A stretch of DNA of 64,000 nt. Source: Halotia wernerae (GTDB lineage: Bacteria > Cyanobacteriota > Cyanobacteriia > Cyanobacteriales > Nostocaceae). Shown here in pieces: positions 43,872 to 53,523 of the stretch (its first letter is position 1; each line of letters opens with the position of its first letter). Under the pieces are notes generated by a model. That model had not been told where the DNA came from and ran no database searches. It saw only the letters and a program-made list of their open reading frames with translations. The stretch spans positions 62,001 through 126,000 of the forward strand of contig JAYGHB010000005.1 in assembly GCA_034931985.1 (NCBI GenBank), read 5' to 3'. A program made the position numbers and the translations under genes.

Positions 43872-45152
43872 TTACTCTTTATTTACCACTCTATGCCCAA
43901 TGTCTTTTCGATAATATATCCCCTCAAACTGAATAGCTTTGATGCTGGCGTATGCTTGGGCGATCGCTTGCTCAAAATTTTTGCCGACTCCGGTGACATT
44001 TAACACTCTTCCTCCGTCTGTTACTACTTGTTGTTGGTTCAACTTGGTGCCAGCATGAAATACAGTTGCTCCTGCTGCTTCTGCCTCACTAATACCAGTA
44101 ATAACTTTGCCTTTCTCATATTCTCCAGGATAACCGCCTGAGGCAGCGACGACAGTAGCACATACCCCTTCTTGCCAAGTAATAGGCGGTAATTCGCCTA
44201 AACGCTGCTGTACACAAGCTAGAAGTAACTCTTCTAAGGGTGTTGTCAAAAGTGGCAAAATTACCTGGGTTTCTGGATCGCCAAAGCGACAGTTAAATTC
44301 TAAAACCTTAAAATCGCCGTTGTGTGCAATCATCAACCCAGCATAAAGCACCCCTCTGTAGTCAATGCCTTTCGCTCTTAAAGATGCGATCGCCTTTTCT
44401 AAGACTTCTGTTTGAACGCGTGCCATCAATTCAGGTGTGGCAATCGGCGCTGGGGCATAAGCTCCCATTCCCCCAGTATTTTCTCCTGTATCACCTTCAC
44501 CAATTCGCTTATGATCTTGAGCCGATAGCAAAGGTCGAATTGTTAAGCCATCGGTCAGTGCTAAAACCGAAACCTCTTGCCCAACCAAACATTCTTCAAT
44601 AACGACAAAATTGCCTGCACTACCAAACTGACCTTGAAAAATCGCATCAATGGCAATCTGAGCTTGTTCTAAGGTTTGGGCAACTATGACACCCTTACCA
44701 GCTGCCAAACCATCAGCTTTGACAACTATGGGCGCTCCCTGTGCTTTGACGTATGATTTAGCTGCTAATGCCTCTGTAAATACCGCAGCCTTAGCTGTAG
44801 GGATTCCTGCTGACTGCATGAGAGCTTTTGCCCAAGCCTTACTCGCTTCAATCTGCGCTCCCGCTTTGACGGGGCCAAATACCATCAGTCCTTTATTTTG
44901 GAGATAGTCTGTAATTCCTTGTGCTAATGGCACTTCTGGTCCAATTACCACCAAAGAAATGCCATTTTCCAGAGCATATTGACTGATGCCCTCAAAATTA
45001 TCAACTGCCAGAGGCAAATTCTGGCAACGTTCCATGCTTGCAGTGCCTCCATTTCCCGGCACACACACAACTTGCTCAATTTGCTGAGATTGCAACAGTT
45101 TCCATGTTAGAGCGTGTTCACGCCCCCCATTACCTACAACTAAAACTTTCAC
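43872..45152 (-). CDS. purD: Phosphoribosylamine-glycine ligase
   Basis: 426 aa GAR synthetase, second step of purine synthesis. N-domain VLVVGNGGREHALTWKL, ATP-grasp lysine site IVVKADGLAAGKGVIVA, GGMGAYAPAP, and metal site EFNCRFGDPETQVILPLL. Normal length. It functions with purM (12.7 kb), though the two are not linked. Confidence 0.97.
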   Translation of the reverse strand: MKVLVVGNGGREHALTWKLLQSQQIEQVVCVPGNGGTASMERCQNLPLAVDNFEGISQYALENGISLVVIGPEVPLAQGITDYLQNKGLMVFGPVKAGAQIEASKAWAKALMQSAGIPTAKAAVFTEALAAKSYVKAQGAPIVVKADGLAAGKGVIVAQTLEQAQIAIDAIFQGQFGSAGNFVVIEECLVGQEVSVLALTDGLTIRPLLSAQDHKRIGEGDTGENTGGMGAYAPAPIATPELMARVQTEVLEKAIASLRAKGIDYRGVLYAGLMIAHNGDFKVLEFNCRFGDPETQVILPLLTTPLEELLLACVQQRLGELPPITWQEGVCATVVAASGGYPGEYEKGKVITGISEAEAAGATVFHAGTKLNQQQVVTDGGRVLNVTGVGKNFEQAIAQAYASIKAIQFEGIYYRKDIGHRVVNKE

Positions 45153-46278
45153 TGATTTCCTTGTGTGTCCCTTGCTAAACGAGATACCCTAAGATTACTC
45201 GCGGATCAATTTTTCACTAATTCTCATACTTATACAAGTCTTCTACTGACTCAGAAAATAGCCAAAATCGTAGGATAATAATTTCACCATATCACCATAC
45301 GCTGAAGTTTTATTGCTGCCATCTGTTTGCTGCTTGTAATACTCAAATCATCATATATAGAAGTGGCTAGAAATGTCCTGGACTTTATAAATTCAGTACA
45401 GTCAACTTTATAAATTCAGTACAGTAATTAAATGAAACTAGAAAGCTACAAGGGTAGCGGAATGTAGACGCAAAGCGGCTTCCCGCAGGGTAGCAATTCG
45501 CTTGCGGCTGGGATTGCTTCTCTACCAGACGCTACGCGAACGCTTAACGCGGTAGCGTCTGGTAGAGTTACTATGCCAAAGGTTTTACGCTTTGCTCGCA
45601 ATGACTGTAAATATTTTTGTTCATCTACTTACCAAGTCGTGAAAATATACCTGACACAACAATGATCAAAGCTCAGATTCCTGTTGACTTAGCTCATACT
45701 TTTGAGGATTTAACCTAAATCTCTGTTGGACAAATCGAAATATTTTAACTGAGCGAATTTAATGTTCCGCAAAGATACGCTTGGCTGATAACTTCTGGTT
45801 TTGTTCTTTTCACTTACTCAGTGATTAAGTCTCGATTTTTAGGTTTTTTCACATTTTTCCATAACCTTGGCGAAGCGATCGCTCTTGCGTTTTAATCCCT
45901 AAAACTTCTTTATAGTGAGCATTTGGGATTTGTGGATGAGTCTATAGAACATTACTATTTTGGAGATATCCCATGAAGAAACCCAATATTTCTATAAGTA
46001 TTTGTAATTAGATTTGGTTCTTGCGTTGGTTTTATGGTGGAGCATTAAAATCGCAGTTTTATAGAAAGGCTGAAAAACTTAAAACCCAGTCACAGCCATA
46101 AATACAGCCTATCTTTAGGTTTTATTTATTATTCTGTTCCATAAAATGAACTGAAGAGCCTTAGATTTTAAACGTTAAAATAGTTGATTGAAAAACAAAG
46201 ACAAGTAATGAAGTTTACTCATTTTAAGTATTAATCTAGGAATACTGAGATTAAGCAGATATCCATAAAATAAAGGAC
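45153..46278. other. 1.1-kb intergenic region with repeats
   Basis: No supported gene. It contains two copies of CTTTATAAATTCAGTACAGT in tandem (about 45384-45426), the palindromic repeat listed next, and a short frame from ATG 45664 (MIKAQIPVDLAHTFEDLT, stop) that could be a scrap. The upstream end of purD and the promoter of the epimerase lie here. Confidence 0.5.
45520..45567. repeat. Large palindrome of the dispersed-repeat type
   Basis: CTCTACCAGACGCTACGCG, 9-nt loop AACGCTTAA region, CGCGGTAGCGTCTGGTAGAG: about 18 paired bases. It is preceded by AAGCGGCTTCCCGCAGGGTA and belongs with the units at 7.7, 24.7 and 56.7 kb. Confidence 0.75.
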
Positions 46279-47226
46279 ATGGCTAAAATTATCATTACTG
46301 GAGCAGCAGGATTCGTTGGTTCTCACCTTGTCGAAGCACTGCTGCAACAAGGTGAAGAAGTAATTGGGATTGATGAATTTAACGATTACTACGATCCGAT
46401 GTTGAAGCGCAAGAATATTGCACACTTACAATTGTTGCCTAGCTTTACCTTAGTTGAGGGCGATATTCAATTTTTAGATTGGCAATCCCTACTTCAAGAT
46501 GTTGAGGTTATTTACCATCAAGCAGCACAAGCAGGGGTAAGAGCTAGTTGGGGTAAAAGTTTTCATTATTATACAGAACGTAATATTAGCGCCACACAAG
46601 TTTTATTAGAAGCCGCAAAAGATGCTAAACACTTAAAAAGATTAGTATATGCTTCTACATCTAGTGTATATGGTGATGCTGAAACATTGCCTACCCATGA
46701 AGGAATTTACCCCCAACCTGTTTCTCCTTATGGCATTACTAAGCTAGCGGCTGAGCGTTTGTGTGGAGTGTATCACAAAAACTTTGGTGTGCCTGTTGTG
46801 GCACTGCGTTACTTTACGGTTTATGGGCCTAAACAGCGTCCGGATATGGCATTTCATAAATTTTTAAAATCTATTTTGCAGGATGAAACAATTTCCATTT
46901 ATGGCGATGGGCAACAAACAAGGGACTTTACATTTGTGAGTGATATCATTGCTGCTAATTTAGCCGCTGCTACCGCACCCCAAGCGGTAGGCGAAATCTT
47001 CAATATTGGCGGTGGTAGCAGAGTGGTTTTAACAGAAGTTTTAGACATGATGGAAAAGATTGTCGGCAAATCAATCAAAAGAAACCACATAGAAAAGGCT
47101 ATGGGAGACGCGCGACACACGGCTGCTGATGTATCTAAGGCGCGGAAAGTTTTGGGATATCAGCCACAGGTTTCTCTACCAGAAGGATTAACTCAGGAAT
47201 GGCAGTGGATTAAGTCGTTGTATTAA
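46279..47226 (+). CDS. NAD-dependent sugar epimerase (UDP-glucuronate/UDP-glucose type)
   Basis: 315 aa extended SDR. Rossmann motif GAAGFVGSHL, catalytic STSSVYGDAE then SPYGITKLAAE (Y-x3-K), and ALRYFTVYGPKQRPDMAFHK. The closest picture is UDP-glucuronate 4-epimerase-like enzymes, making UDP-galacturonate for surface polysaccharide. Exact substrate not provable from sequence. Lone gene. Confidence 0.9.
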   Translation: MAKIIITGAAGFVGSHLVEALLQQGEEVIGIDEFNDYYDPMLKRKNIAHLQLLPSFTLVEGDIQFLDWQSLLQDVEVIYHQAAQAGVRASWGKSFHYYTERNISATQVLLEAAKDAKHLKRLVYASTSSVYGDAETLPTHEGIYPQPVSPYGITKLAAERLCGVYHKNFGVPVVALRYFTVYGPKQRPDMAFHKFLKSILQDETISIYGDGQQTRDFTFVSDIIAANLAAATAPQAVGEIFNIGGGSRVVLTEVLDMMEKIVGKSIKRNHIEKAMGDARHTAADVSKARKVLGYQPQVSLPEGLTQEWQWIKSLY

Positions 47227-47417
47227 AATTAAAAGCTTGTTAAGTTTTAACCTCACGATGCACATTTTCGCAAGTTTTCTAGTAAGGGCATCTTGCCTAC
47301 CTTAGAGAAAATTAAGATTAATGTGCATCGCTGCTTTCAATATTAAGTATTAAGTATCAAAAAAGGTAATTGCTCAACCCCCTTGACAAGAGGCAGAGAT
47401 AGAAGTTAGCTGAAGAA

Positions 47418-47546
47418 ATGGAAAAACTGCCAGACCTAAAACAACTATCGAACGAGGCAAAAGAAGCCTTAATAGTGGAACTATGGCAGGAAATCCAGAA
47501 ACTAAAAGCCGCACTTGAAGCCGCTAGTAATGCAGCAGCCGTCTAA
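47418..47546 (+). pseudogene. IS66-type transposase N-terminal scrap
   Basis: Reads MEKLPDLKQLSNEAKEALIV then ELWQEIQKLKAALEAASNAA, stop. The leucine-rich coiled start is typical of the IS66 TnpC (DDE) N-terminus; the rest is missing. Confidence 0.5.
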
Positions 47547-47746
47547 CGTTCCGCTTCACCCGCCGCTAGCAACCTCTCGAATTCAACCAACCATACTTAT
47601 CTTATACGGTACGTCGTCCAATTTCACGACTCCGAATCTTTCGCGTTAACCCACTATGGGCAAGGCGGATAGTAGGCTTTCTGCCTAAGAAGTTGTAAAG
47701 TTATCATCTATGAGTCAAAAGTCAAGAGTCAAGAATATAGGAGTTG

Positions 47747-47816
47747 TTGACCACTGACCACTGACCACTGACCACTGACCACTGACCACTGACCACTGAC
47801 TAATGACCATTGACTA
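47747..47816. repeat. Ten 7-bp tandem repeats ending exactly at the trpA start
   Basis: Ten units of the form NTGACYA (TTGACCA, seven CTGACCA-like, ATGACCA, TTGACTA). The trpA ATG at 47817 is the first base triplet of an eleventh unit, ATGACTG. A longer run of related AGTCAAG-type repeats precedes it. Confidence 0.9.
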
Positions 47817-48647
47817 ATGACTGCAATATCCGATTGCTTTGAAACTCTGCGACAGAATCAAGAATGCGCTTTGATTCCATTTATTACCGCTGGCGATCCA
47901 GATTTAGCAACAACAGCAGCAGCATTGCAGATTCTAGATCATAATGGAGCCGACATCATTGAACTTGGCGTTCCTTACTCTGATCCTTTGGCGGATGGGC
48001 CAGTGATTCAAGCTGCTGCTACCCGCGCCTTGCAACGAGGTATAAACTTGGATCAAGTGCTGGAAATGCTCCAAGCAACTACTCCCAAGTTGCGATCGCC
48101 TATTATTTTGTTCACCTACTACAACCCAATTTTGCACCGAGGAATTGACAAATTTCTCCAGCAAATCGCCGCCGCCGGGGTGGCAGGATTGGTAGTACCT
48201 GATTTACCCTTAGAAGAAGCCGCAGGCTTGCTACAACCAGCCAGCAAAATCGGAATTGATTTAACTTTGTTGGTTGCTCCCACCAGTTCTGCCCAAAGGA
48301 TAGAAGCGATCGCTCGTGCTTCTCAAGGATTTATCTATTTGGTAAGTGTCATAGGTGTCACAGGTATGCGATCACAAATAGAAGGACGAGTGTCAGATTT
48401 CCTACGACAAATTCGGGGTGTTACTGATAAACCCATCGGAGTCGGCTTTGGCATTTCCGAAACATCACAAGCCCAGCAAATGAAAGAATGGGGAGCAGAT
48501 GCGGCGATCGTGGGTAGTGCCTTTGTCAAGCGTCTAGCCACCGGAACACCAGAACAGGGACTAAATGCGATCGCTGAATTTTGCCAAAGTCTCAAAACAG
48601 CCATCAAGAAAACCGACAGCAGCAAAAATACTCCTCTTGATGATTGA
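47817..48647 (+). CDS. trpA: Tryptophan synthase alpha chain
   Basis: 276 aa TIM barrel; splits indole-3-glycerol phosphate to indole and glyceraldehyde 3-phosphate. LIPFITAGDPDLATT, catalytic Glu in DIIELGVPYSDPLADGPVIQ and Asp in VVPDLPLEEAAGL, phosphate loop VGFGISETSQAQQ. trpB is not adjacent, usual for cyanobacteria. The start lies in tandem repeats, leaving no Shine-Dalgarno sequence. Confidence 0.97.
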   Translation: MTAISDCFETLRQNQECALIPFITAGDPDLATTAAALQILDHNGADIIELGVPYSDPLADGPVIQAAATRALQRGINLDQVLEMLQATTPKLRSPIILFTYYNPILHRGIDKFLQQIAAAGVAGLVVPDLPLEEAAGLLQPASKIGIDLTLLVAPTSSAQRIEAIARASQGFIYLVSVIGVTGMRSQIEGRVSDFLRQIRGVTDKPIGVGFGISETSQAQQMKEWGADAAIVGSAFVKRLATGTPEQGLNAIAEFCQSLKTAIKKTDSSKNTPLDD

Positions 48648-48888
48648 GATAAAGTAGAGTAAAAAAGTATAACAGCGCAGTTTTTTTACTCTTGGTTAGT
48701 GGACAATTTGACGGATATAGTCTTGAATATTAACAGCAGATAGCAGGCTATAAAAAACTAGCTGATACGGTCGCTTATAGTTTGAGTAATTATGTGAAGT
48801 TGAGTAGGCGAAATAAAGATGAGTGTGAGAGTGAGAGTGGGTCAGTCACAAATTAATCTAGTTACGTCGCAGTTGAGAGGCAAAGGCG
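48648..48888. other. Intergenic between trpA and the next gene
   Basis: T-run after GCGCAG (about 48676-48688) could end trpA transcripts. Nothing else seen. Confidence 0.4.
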
Positions 48889-49536
48889 ATGAGTGAAAGT
48901 ATGGCGTTCATCGGCGGAGTCGCCGTAGCTGGGCTGGCGGCTCTTGTTTTACTCAAGGGGACAAATACTCCCCTGCAATCTAACTTCGCTGTTTCTCCGC
49001 AAATGCCAGCGACGATGGTAGCGCCCCAAATGCCGCAATCGGTGTATCCTTATGGGGGATCACCATATTATCCCAACCTTCAGCCTCAGCCCCCTGTTGC
49101 TCCCAATCCCAATGAGCGCGTAGAACTGGATCGGATAAACATGCAGTTGGAGCGTTTAAAAACCGACAACGAACAACTGAGATCGCAAAATCAACAATTC
49201 CAGAGTCAATTACAGACTTACATCAATCAGCAACAGTCACAACTCGCCCAGCCGAAAGCTTTGCCAGAAGAGCTTCAACCTCAAACTCCTTGGTGGTCTT
49301 CACCGATTGTCTGGGCAGTGGGAGGCGCGACTCTAACTATTGGTGGTGGCGTTGTTGTTGCTGGTGTACTGGCTTTGTTCTCCCCACGGCAGCGTCCTAG
49401 CCGTACAGTACAAGTAATTCATCCCTATCAAGGCCACACGCCGCCTTTAGCCCCTGTACGTCGCACTGAATTTCTGCCCCCTTCTCATCTAGAAGCAAGA
49501 CGAGTTGAAACCCCGCAATACGACGAAATGCAGTGA
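48889..49536 (+). CDS. Cyanobacterial membrane protein with coiled coil
   Basis: 215 aa. N-terminal hydrophobic helix (MAFIGGVAVAGLAALVLL), a Pro/Gln-rich stretch (PYGGSPYYPNLQPQPPVAPN), a coiled coil (RINMQLERLKTDNEQLRSQN), a second membrane helix (WAVGGATLTIGGGVVVAGVL) and a basic tail. No known catalytic domain. Possibly a cell-envelope or thylakoid structural protein; function unknown. A strong hairpin follows the stop. Confidence 0.65.
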   Translation: MSESMAFIGGVAVAGLAALVLLKGTNTPLQSNFAVSPQMPATMVAPQMPQSVYPYGGSPYYPNLQPQPPVAPNPNERVELDRINMQLERLKTDNEQLRSQNQQFQSQLQTYINQQQSQLAQPKALPEELQPQTPWWSSPIVWAVGGATLTIGGGVVVAGVLALFSPRQRPSRTVQVIHPYQGHTPPLAPVRRTEFLPPSHLEARRVETPQYDEMQ

Positions 49537-49537
49537 C

Positions 49538-49584
49538 CAAACAATTTGTAGTTCACAATTAAATTGCGAACTACAAATTGTTTG
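49538..49584. terminator. 17-bp stem hairpin, likely terminator
   Basis: CAAACAATTTGTAGTTC ... GAACTACAAATTGTTTG, starting 2 nt after the stop of the preceding gene. Long perfect stem; plausible transcript end on the plus strand. Confidence 0.6.
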
Positions 49585-49659
49585 CCAGGGATTGAGATAC
49601 CTCAATCTAGGTCAAAGTCAAAAACCCGCAAGGGAACAACTAGGAAAGCTAAGAAGTGA

Positions 49660-49700
49660 TTCTTAGAAGCTCCGTACCTTCAGGTCGGAGAGATGTCTCA
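49660..49700 (+). mobile_element. Solo IS200/IS605-type right end
   Basis: AGAAGCTCCGTACCTTCAGG then TCGGAGAGATGTC: CTCCG ... CGGAG hairpin plus GATGTC tail, like the end at 39.8 kb. No transposase remains beside it. Confidence 0.55.
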
Positions 49701-49745
49701 AATATTACGTCTAATGTAAATAAAAAGTTTGAAACTTTAACTTCA

Positions 49746-50537
49746 TTAAAGCCAACCGCGCAAGCGATAGACAAAACTACCAATATATTCTTTTAAAGCG
49801 CTAGTAAATTGGTTGAGGTTGTCGCTATCAGGCAATAAACTCAGTATAGCGGCTTTGGGAGTGCTGCCGAGTTCCTCGATATCACCTTGGCTGATGAGAA
49901 AGTCAGTAGGTGCAGGAATCACATCAACACCTTGACGCTGAAAAATCTTTAGCGATCGCGGCATGTGCATTGCCGAAGTTACTAATAATATTTGATTAAT
50001 ACCACGAGTTTCTAAAATTTTCTTGACATTGACGGCATTTTGATATGTGTTGAAAGAATCAGGCTCTTGGATAATTGCCTCCGGTGGTATACCAATAGAG
50101 GTGAGTATTGTGGCCATATCTGCTGATTCTGGTGAACCAACGCCGCGCCAATTGACGCGACCACCACTGAGAATAATTATCGGAGCTTTTTTTTGGCGAT
50201 ATAGTTGAGCAGCATAAATCACGCGATCGCCCGATTCGCTCAAATCAACATTTGGTCTGGGGGGAAAAGCCGGTTTAGTTGCACCGCCCAAAACTACGAT
50301 CGCTTCGGCATTAGGTATTGGGTTGAGGGGGAGATTTTGCCACTCTAGCGATCGCACCAACGATTTAGCCGCCCAAGCATTACTACAAACAAGCAATAAA
50401 GTCAAAGATAAAGCGATCGCTCCTGCTGCAATGCGTGGTCTTTTCTATAATGTGATCAATGCCACTACCAAGCTCACGCTAGCTAGTCCCAATGGATAAA
50501 TAAACAGTGGGAGTAATTTGGAGAGATATAAAAACAT
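49746..50537 (-). pseudogene. YdcF-type (DUF218) membrane protein gene with in-frame TAG
   Basis: From ATG 50537 one frame of 264 codons reads MFLYLSKLLPLFIYPLGLAS, SLVVALITL, a TAG at 50447-50445, then KRPRIAAGAIALSLTLLLVC, and the full DUF218 domain (AEAIVVLGGATKPAFPPRPN, SGGRVNW, TSAMHMPRSLKIFQRQGVDV). TGG (Trp) to TAG fits the position. DUF218 proteins such as YdcF/ElyC act at the inner membrane in envelope biogenesis. A restart at TTG 50405 would give a 219-aa form lacking the first span, so some function may remain. Confidence 0.7.
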
Positions 50538-50903
50538 ACTGAATTATGGGGCATTGAAAATTATGATACCGTTGGCGAATTCCCTAAACAGTTAAACTGA
50601 ACCGATTAGTTCAGTAATGAAACGATTGAGAGCTTTCTGAACACGACTACATCGCAAAACATTATGTTATTCTAAGCCCGTAGAAATGCTGAAATCTTCT
50701 GTTCGATTATTGCTTCATTACTTGAAGTATCGTTCTATCCCTCTGTTTAGTTAATTCATACCGCAATCACCAACGCCAGAATTTTTATCCCCGCCTGCGT
50801 GGACTACGAAGAACTCAGGTTTTCAAAATCTAAAAGTAGGTTGGGTTAAGCACAGCGCAACCCAACCTACTTTTAAGCCTATTTAGGGTTTGAAAACACG
50901 CCC
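50538..50903. other. Intergenic with a strong repeat hairpin
   Basis: No gene. It includes the palindrome listed next and ordinary AT-rich DNA. Confidence 0.5.
50832..50874. repeat. GTTGGGTT palindrome, 16-bp stem
   Basis: AAAAGTAGGTTGGGTT, 11-nt loop AAGCACAGCGC, AACCCAACCTACTTTT. Same family as the hairpin at 14148-14174. Could serve as a terminator for either neighbour. Confidence 0.8.
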
Positions 50904-51197
50904 CTAGCTAGTCCCTAGCCCCTTGTCACCGTGAGTTGGACAGGGAGGCGCAGAAATGGAGCGATCTAACCAACCAACTGCTTGTTCTAAACGAGCGATC
51001 GCTTCTTGTGGCTGATCCTTGAGAAGATATAAAACAGCTGCTGCTACTTGTTCATTAGCGCGAGAATTGCGGTTAGACTTGAGGCGATGCCAATCGTTAG
51101 GGGAAATACTGAGCCTTTCCATTAGGGCTTGGGCTAGTTCCAGAGTACTAAATTCATTCAGTTGACTGGTTTTAGGCAGCTGGGTTGGTTGAGACAT
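50904..51197 (-). CDS. Small conserved-type cyanobacterial protein (TPR-like helices)
   Basis: 97 aa: NEFSTLELAQALMERLSISP then RANEQVAAAVLYLLKDQPQE with AIARLEQAVGWLDRS. Helix-turn-helix pairs like half a TPR. No membrane span or signal. Transcribed divergently from the coiled-coil gene 45 nt away. Function unknown. Confidence 0.65.
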   Translation of the reverse strand: MSQPTQLPKTSQLNEFSTLELAQALMERLSISPNDWHRLKSNRNSRANEQVAAAVLYLLKDQPQEAIARLEQAVGWLDRSISAPPCPTHGDKGLGTS

Positions 51198-51242
51198 AAA
51201 CTATTGGCAAAGTTGCATTTACTTATAATGTACTACTTATAA

Positions 51243-51605
51243 ATGAAGCCGCCTAAAAAATCACAGCCGTCAGGGGAAAATCAGGAACCAGATTTTGCAC
51301 AAGAACTAGAGGAAGTGGAACGATCGCTCATATCATTAAAAGAACGGTATACCCAAGTGCAGAGCGATCACCAACAACAAGCACAATGGCAACAACGCCT
51401 TCACAAGTTGCAACAAAATAAACACCAGACCCCAGAAATTAAAGCAGAGTTACAGCAGATTCAACAGCACTTGGAAGTGCTAGAAGTAAACTTAGAAAGC
51501 CAGTTATTCTCTTGGCGTAGTCTCAAAAAACCTTTCTGGCAAGCTGTCCGCTTTGGTGGAATGGGAGTTATTATAGGCTGGATATTAAAATCCTGTGTTG
51601 GGTAA
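51243..51605 (+). CDS. Coiled-coil protein with C-terminal membrane anchor
   Basis: 120 aa. Charged head, long coiled coil (EVERSLISLKERYTQVQSDH; LQQIQQHLEVLEVNLESQLF), then a hydrophobic tail (FGGMGVIIGWILKSCVG) for tail-anchoring. Ends 2 nt before asnS on the same strand, so very likely co-transcribed and translationally coupled. Function unknown. Confidence 0.7.
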   Translation: MKPPKKSQPSGENQEPDFAQELEEVERSLISLKERYTQVQSDHQQQAQWQQRLHKLQQNKHQTPEIKAELQQIQQHLEVLEVNLESQLFSWRSLKKPFWQAVRFGGMGVIIGWILKSCVG

Positions 51606-51607
51606 AT

Positions 51608-52999
51608 ATGGTAAATCGACGGATTGCAGAAATATTGCGAAGTGGTCAACCTGATGAGTCTTCCCAAATTCAAGGCTGGGTGCGGACGAAACGCGAGTCG
51701 AAAGGATTTGCTTTTATTGAAGTCAACGATGGCTCATCACTAGCTAATTTGCAAGTTGTGATCAATCAGGATTTGCCAGATTACGAAGCTATTTTAAAAA
51801 AACTAAATACAGGTGCAGCAGTCGAGGTGAGAGGGGTACTGGTAACGTCTCTGGGGAAAGGACAACGCATTGAGTTGAAAGCCGAGACAGTGGAAGTCTT
51901 TGGGGAAGCTGATCCCGAAACTTATCCTTTGCAAAAGAAACGCCATTCCTTTGAATTTTTGCGAACTATTGGACATTTGCGATCGCGTACTAATTCTTTA
52001 GGTGCAGTTTTTCGGGTGAGAAATGCCTGTTCTGCGGCTATTCACCAATTTTTCCAAGAACGAGGCTTTTTATGGGTACATACACCCATCATTACCGCTA
52101 GTGACTGCGAAGGCGCGGGTGAATTATTTAGTGTTACGAGTTTGGATTTAAAGAATATTCCCCGTACAGAAAATCAAGCCGTAGATTACACGCAAGACTT
52201 TTTTGGTAAACCTACATATCTCACAGTTAGCGGTCAATTGGAAGCGGAAGTGATGGCGATGGCGTTTTCTAACGTCTACACTTTCGGCCCTACCTTCCGT
52301 GCAGAAAATTCCAACACCTCGCGCCACTTGGCAGAATTTTGGATGGTTGAGCCAGAAATGGCTTTTTGCGATTTAGAAGGCGATATGGATTTAGCCGAGG
52401 CTTTTCTCAAACACATTTTTAAATATGTGTTGGAAACTTGCCCAGAAGACATGGAATTTTTCAATCAGCGCATTGATAATTCTGTGTTGGCAACAGCCGA
52501 AAATATTATTAATAATCAGTTTGAGCGTTTAACTTACACAGAGGCGATCGCACTTTTAGAAAAAGCCGATATCAAGTTTGAATATCCGATTAGTTGGGGC
52601 TTAGATTTACAATCAGAACACGAGCGCTATTTAGCAGAACAGCTATTCAAAAAGCCTGCGATCGTTACAGACTACCCAGCACAAATTAAAGCATTTTATA
52701 TGCGCTTGAACGACGATGAAAAAACCGTCCGCGCAATGGATATTCTTGCACCCAAAATTGGCGAAATTGTTGGTGGTTCCCAGCGGGAAGAACGCTTGGA
52801 AGTTCTAGAACGCCGCGTGTTAGCGCAAGGGTTAAATCCAGAAGAGTTGTGGTGGTATCTTGATTTGCGCCGCTATGGTACTGTTCCTCATGCTGGTTTT
52901 GGCTTGGGTTTTGAACGACTTGTGCAATTTATGACAGGTATGGGAAATATTCGTGATGTGATTCCCTTTCCCCGTACACCGCAAAGTGCTGAGTTTTAA
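51608..52999 (+). CDS. asnS: Asparaginyl-tRNA synthetase
   Basis: 463 aa class IIb synthetase. OB-fold anticodon domain QGWVRTKRESKGFAFIEVND; motif 2 FGPTFRAENSNTSRHLAEFW with MVEPEM; motif 3 GFGLGFERLVQFMTG. Charges tRNA-Asn directly; the NTSRHLAEFWMVEPE signature separates it from AspRS. Follows the coiled-coil gene at 2 nt. Confidence 0.97.
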   Translation: MVNRRIAEILRSGQPDESSQIQGWVRTKRESKGFAFIEVNDGSSLANLQVVINQDLPDYEAILKKLNTGAAVEVRGVLVTSLGKGQRIELKAETVEVFGEADPETYPLQKKRHSFEFLRTIGHLRSRTNSLGAVFRVRNACSAAIHQFFQERGFLWVHTPIITASDCEGAGELFSVTSLDLKNIPRTENQAVDYTQDFFGKPTYLTVSGQLEAEVMAMAFSNVYTFGPTFRAENSNTSRHLAEFWMVEPEMAFCDLEGDMDLAEAFLKHIFKYVLETCPEDMEFFNQRIDNSVLATAENIINNQFERLTYTEAIALLEKADIKFEYPISWGLDLQSEHERYLAEQLFKKPAIVTDYPAQIKAFYMRLNDDEKTVRAMDILAPKIGEIVGGSQREERLEVLERRVLAQGLNPEELWWYLDLRRYGTVPHAGFGLGFERLVQFMTGMGNIRDVIPFPRTPQSAEF

Positions 53000-53154
53000 T
53001 TTGAGAATTTCAAAACCAGGCGATTAGAAATCACGTCTACACAAATCTATTAATTACAACATTCAGACCTGATAGTCAGTTTTGTTAGTCAACTACTGCT
53101 ATGTGGACTATTTGCGGTAGCATCTACGTTTTTTAAGCTGTTGCAAAGTTAAAA

Positions 53155-53523
53155 CTAAAACTTTTGCATATTTCTACTGATAGGGTCAAAACCTCTAGAA
53201 AAGCTGGTACTGTCATCATAGTAAGCACCAGTCAAATCTGCTCCGTACAATTTGGATAGGTTGAGTTTGGCTCCTCGCAGATTTGCTTCCTTCAGTTTTA
53301 CACCACTCAAATTCGCTCTAGTTAAGTTTGCTTTGGCTAGGTTAGCTCTACTTAAGTCAGCTCCCCAGAGTTTGGCTTTGGCTAAGTTAGCTCCACTTAA
53401 GTCGGCTCCCCATAAGTTGATTCCAGGTAAATAGGCTCCAATCAGCTTGGTTTTACTTAAACTCGCTGCTGGAAAATATCTTTCCCCTGCGGTATAACGT
53501 CGCTTCAATTCTTCAGCATCCAT
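53155..53523 (-). CDS. Pentapeptide repeat protein
   Basis: 122 aa. From about residue 29 a run of A-(D/N)-L-x-x pentapeptides: INLWGADLSGANLAKAKLWG, then SRANLAKANLTRANLSG, folding as a right-handed beta-helix. Such proteins may mimic DNA or act as scaffolds; no enzyme site is visible. Its ATG lies inside the end of the upstream gene (11-nt overlap), so the two are probably one transcript with coupled translation. Confidence 0.85.
   Translation of the reverse strand: MDAEELKRRYTAGERYFPAASLSKTKLIGAYLPGINLWGADLSGANLAKAKLWGADLSRANLAKANLTRANLSGVKLKEANLRGAKLNLSKLYGADLTGAYYDDSTSFSRGFDPISRNMQKF

Noticed and set aside
47747..47816. Regular repeats that could suggest a CRISPR array
   Set aside because: Units are 7 bp in direct tandem with no spacers and no cas genes; this is a short tandem repeat.
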